NCBI GenBank assembly: GCA_003534175.1
Contig: DPFD01000026.1
Coordinates: 22,640-30,086 of the forward strand
Source: Chitinophagaceae bacterium
GTDB lineage: Bacteria; Bacteroidota; Bacteroidia; Chitinophagales; Chitinophagaceae
Reading direction: 5' to 3'
Length of the DNA stretch: 7,447 nt
A program made the position numbers and the translations under genes. The notes below the pieces were generated by a model. The model searched no databases. It worked only from the letters and a program-made list of their open reading frames with translations, and was not told the origin of the DNA. Positions 6,658-7,447 of this stretch are shown here, in pieces (the first letter of the stretch is position 1; the number at the start of each line of letters is the position of its first letter).

Positions 6658-6682
6658 TGATGTTCCTGTTTCTGGAACATCA
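6658..6682 (+). promoter_or_regulatory. Strong hairpin upstream of the repeat-protein start
   Basis: TGATGTTCC-N7-GGAACATCA is a perfect 9-base stem with a 7-base loop, ending 22 bases before the ATG at 6705 and followed by TTTTCACCC. There is no plus-strand gene upstream for it to terminate, so a 5'-leader element (mRNA stability, attenuation or a protein-binding operator) is more likely. A weak TAnnTTG-like -7 box (TATCTTG, 6636-6642) lies just before it, without a visible -33 element. Confidence 0.45.
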
Positions 6683-6704
6683 TTTTCACCCAAAAATTAT
6701 ATTC

Positions 6705-7447
6705 ATGAAGAAGAGCTACCTGCTGCTGTTTACGATCAACCTAATTATTTCGGGCCACGTTATTGCGCAGCCGTTTTCTTTGGTTAAGGATATTAACACC
6801 ACTAACGGGATTGGTTTTTCCAGTCCTGAAAGTATAACCGATGTGAACGGAACAGCTTTTTTTGTGGCTTATAACAGTGCCACAGGACAGGAACTTTGGA
6901 AAAGTGATGGCACAGCAGCAGGTACAACACTGGTGAAAGATATTTTTCCTGGTTTAAATAACAGCAGCCCTTTGAATTTAACGACTGTAAACGGCGTTTT
7001 ATATTTTATGGCTGATAATGGAGCAAATGGTGCGGAGTTATGGAAGAGTGATGGCACGGAAGCTGGCACTGTAATGGTAAAAGATATTAACCCGGGAGAA
7101 AACAACAGTTTACCAACTGGATTAGTCAATGTAAACGGTGTTTTATTTTTCATTGCCTCGAACGGTATTAATGGTTTTGAGCTTTGGAAAAGTGATGGTA
7201 CGGAAGCGGGTACTGTAATGGTGAAAGATATCAACCCCGGCCCCAATAACAGCAGTCCGACTGAGTTAACCAATGTAAATGGTGTTGTATATTTCAGGGC
7301 TGTCAATGGAGTGAATGGTGTAGAGTTGTGGAAGAGTGATGGTACGGAAGCAGGCACCGTAATGGTAAAAGATATTAATACGGGATCAGGTAACAGTAAC
7401 CCATCTGCCCTATGCAATGTAAACGGTGTTTTATATTTCAGAGCTAC
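6705..7447 (+). CDS. Secreted ELWxxDGT-repeat protein, N-terminal part (runs off the right edge)
   Basis: The frame is open from the ATG at 6705 to the window end (247 complete codons), so the gene is partial at its 3' end. Residues 1-22 are a typical Sec signal peptide (MKKSYLLLFTINLIISGHVIAQ). The rest is a tandem array. A divergent first unit (LVKDI at residue 26) is followed by ELWKSDGT at residues 63, 111, 159 and 207, exactly 48 residues apart. The unit consensus is ELWKSDGTEAGTVMVKDI, PG-NNSSP--L-NVNGV, then LYF-A-NG-NG. These repeats match the ELWxxDGT repeat family (TIGR04534) of secreted Bacteroidota and other bacterial proteins, and are probably beta-propeller-like blades. A C-terminal type IX secretion sorting domain would be expected beyond the edge but cannot be seen. 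The start has no Shine-Dalgarno sequence, only an AT-rich leader. The substrate or partner is unknown. Confidence 0.88.
   Translation, partial: MKKSYLLLFTINLIISGHVIAQPFSLVKDINTTNGIGFSSPESITDVNGTAFFVAYNSATGQELWKSDGTAAGTTLVKDIFPGLNNSSPLNLTTVNGVLYFMADNGANGAELWKSDGTEAGTVMVKDINPGENNSLPTGLVNVNGVLFFIASNGINGFELWKSDGTEAGTVMVKDINPGPNNSSPTELTNVNGVVYFRAVNGVNGVELWKSDGTEAGTVMVKDINTGSGNSNPSALCNVNGVLYFRA
6891..7447 (+). repeat. Tandem 144-bp coding repeats (48-residue ELWKSDGT units)
   Basis: Units begin at 6891, 7035, 7179 and 7323, with an exact 144-base period and no length change between units; the last is cut by the window edge. Units two to four are nearly identical in protein at ELWKSDGTEAGTVMVKDI but use different synonymous codons (ELW is GAA-CTT-TGG, GAG-TTA-TGG, GAG-CTT-TGG and GAG-TTG-TGG). 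This indicates selection on the protein rather than very recent duplication. The repeats leave the complementary strand open too, which creates a long false reading frame there. Confidence 0.9.

Larger units (their letters stand above)
5625..6704. other. Divergent intergenic region of about 1.08 kb
   Basis: The gap separates the minus-strand metH operon from the plus-strand repeat-protein gene. The open frames in it (minus strand 5669-5965 and 6336-6542) have no recognisable motif, and the first runs straight through the best metH promoter. The half nearer metH is mixed in composition; from about 6160 to 6660 it is strongly AT-rich. It contains the metH promoter and leader, a GC-rich hairpin at 6145-6159, an imperfect palindrome at 6247-6265, an ATGATG/CATCAT hairpin at 6521-6547, and a strong hairpin at 6658-6682. 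No RNA gene was recognised. Confidence 0.6.

Noticed and set aside
6869..7417. A 182-codon minus-strand frame with a repeated sequence pattern
   Set aside because: It is the antisense shadow of the ELWKSDGT repeat gene; the regular 144-base repeats keep the opposite strand free of stops.

Overview
The window looks like ordinary chromosome from a member of the Bacteroidota, probably near the Chitinophagales/Sphingobacteriales. Four observations point there. Methionine synthase is encoded as two separate genes (homocysteine half and folate/B12 half). There is a DUF4286-type small protein. A promoter has the Bacteroidota form TTTG-N19-TAnnTTTG. A secreted protein carries ELWxxDGT repeats. Start codons mostly lack strong Shine-Dalgarno sequences, which also fits. 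No mobile element, CRISPR array, tRNA or rRNA was recognised.

Layout, left to right. Positions 1-240 contain no convincing gene, only small inverted repeats. From 241 to 5624 every gene is on the minus strand. In order of transcription these are metH1 (homocysteine methyltransferase module, 5624-4614), metH2 (folate, B12 and reactivation modules, 4602-1885), a small exported cysteine-rich protein (1837-1505), an exodeoxyribonuclease III/AP endonuclease (1319-543), and a DUF4286 protein (546-241) whose ATG overlaps the nuclease stop codon. A gap of about 1.08 kb (5625-6704) separates this block from a divergent plus-strand gene. That gene starts at 6705, runs off the right edge, and encodes a secreted protein of near-perfect 48-residue ELWKSDGTEAGT repeats.

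Functionally, metH1 and metH2 together would make a cobalamin-dependent methionine synthase: homocysteine activation on zinc, methyl transfer through cobalamin from methyltetrahydrofolate, and SAM-dependent reactivation. The nuclease and DUF4286 genes form a translationally coupled pair for DNA base-damage repair plus an unknown function. The repeat protein is probably a cell-surface or secreted beta-repeat protein.

The most striking observation is an in-frame amber codon (TAG, 4054-4056) inside the folate-binding module of metH2. The frame is open and well conserved on both sides, and all the catalytic motifs I looked for are present. The likely explanations are a sequencing error or a recent nonsense mutation; recoding is possible but unsupported. 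I did not find a convincing new biological system. The remaining second-look items are regulatory: the metH promoter and long leader, a strong hairpin just before the repeat-protein start, and other dyads in the divergent gap.
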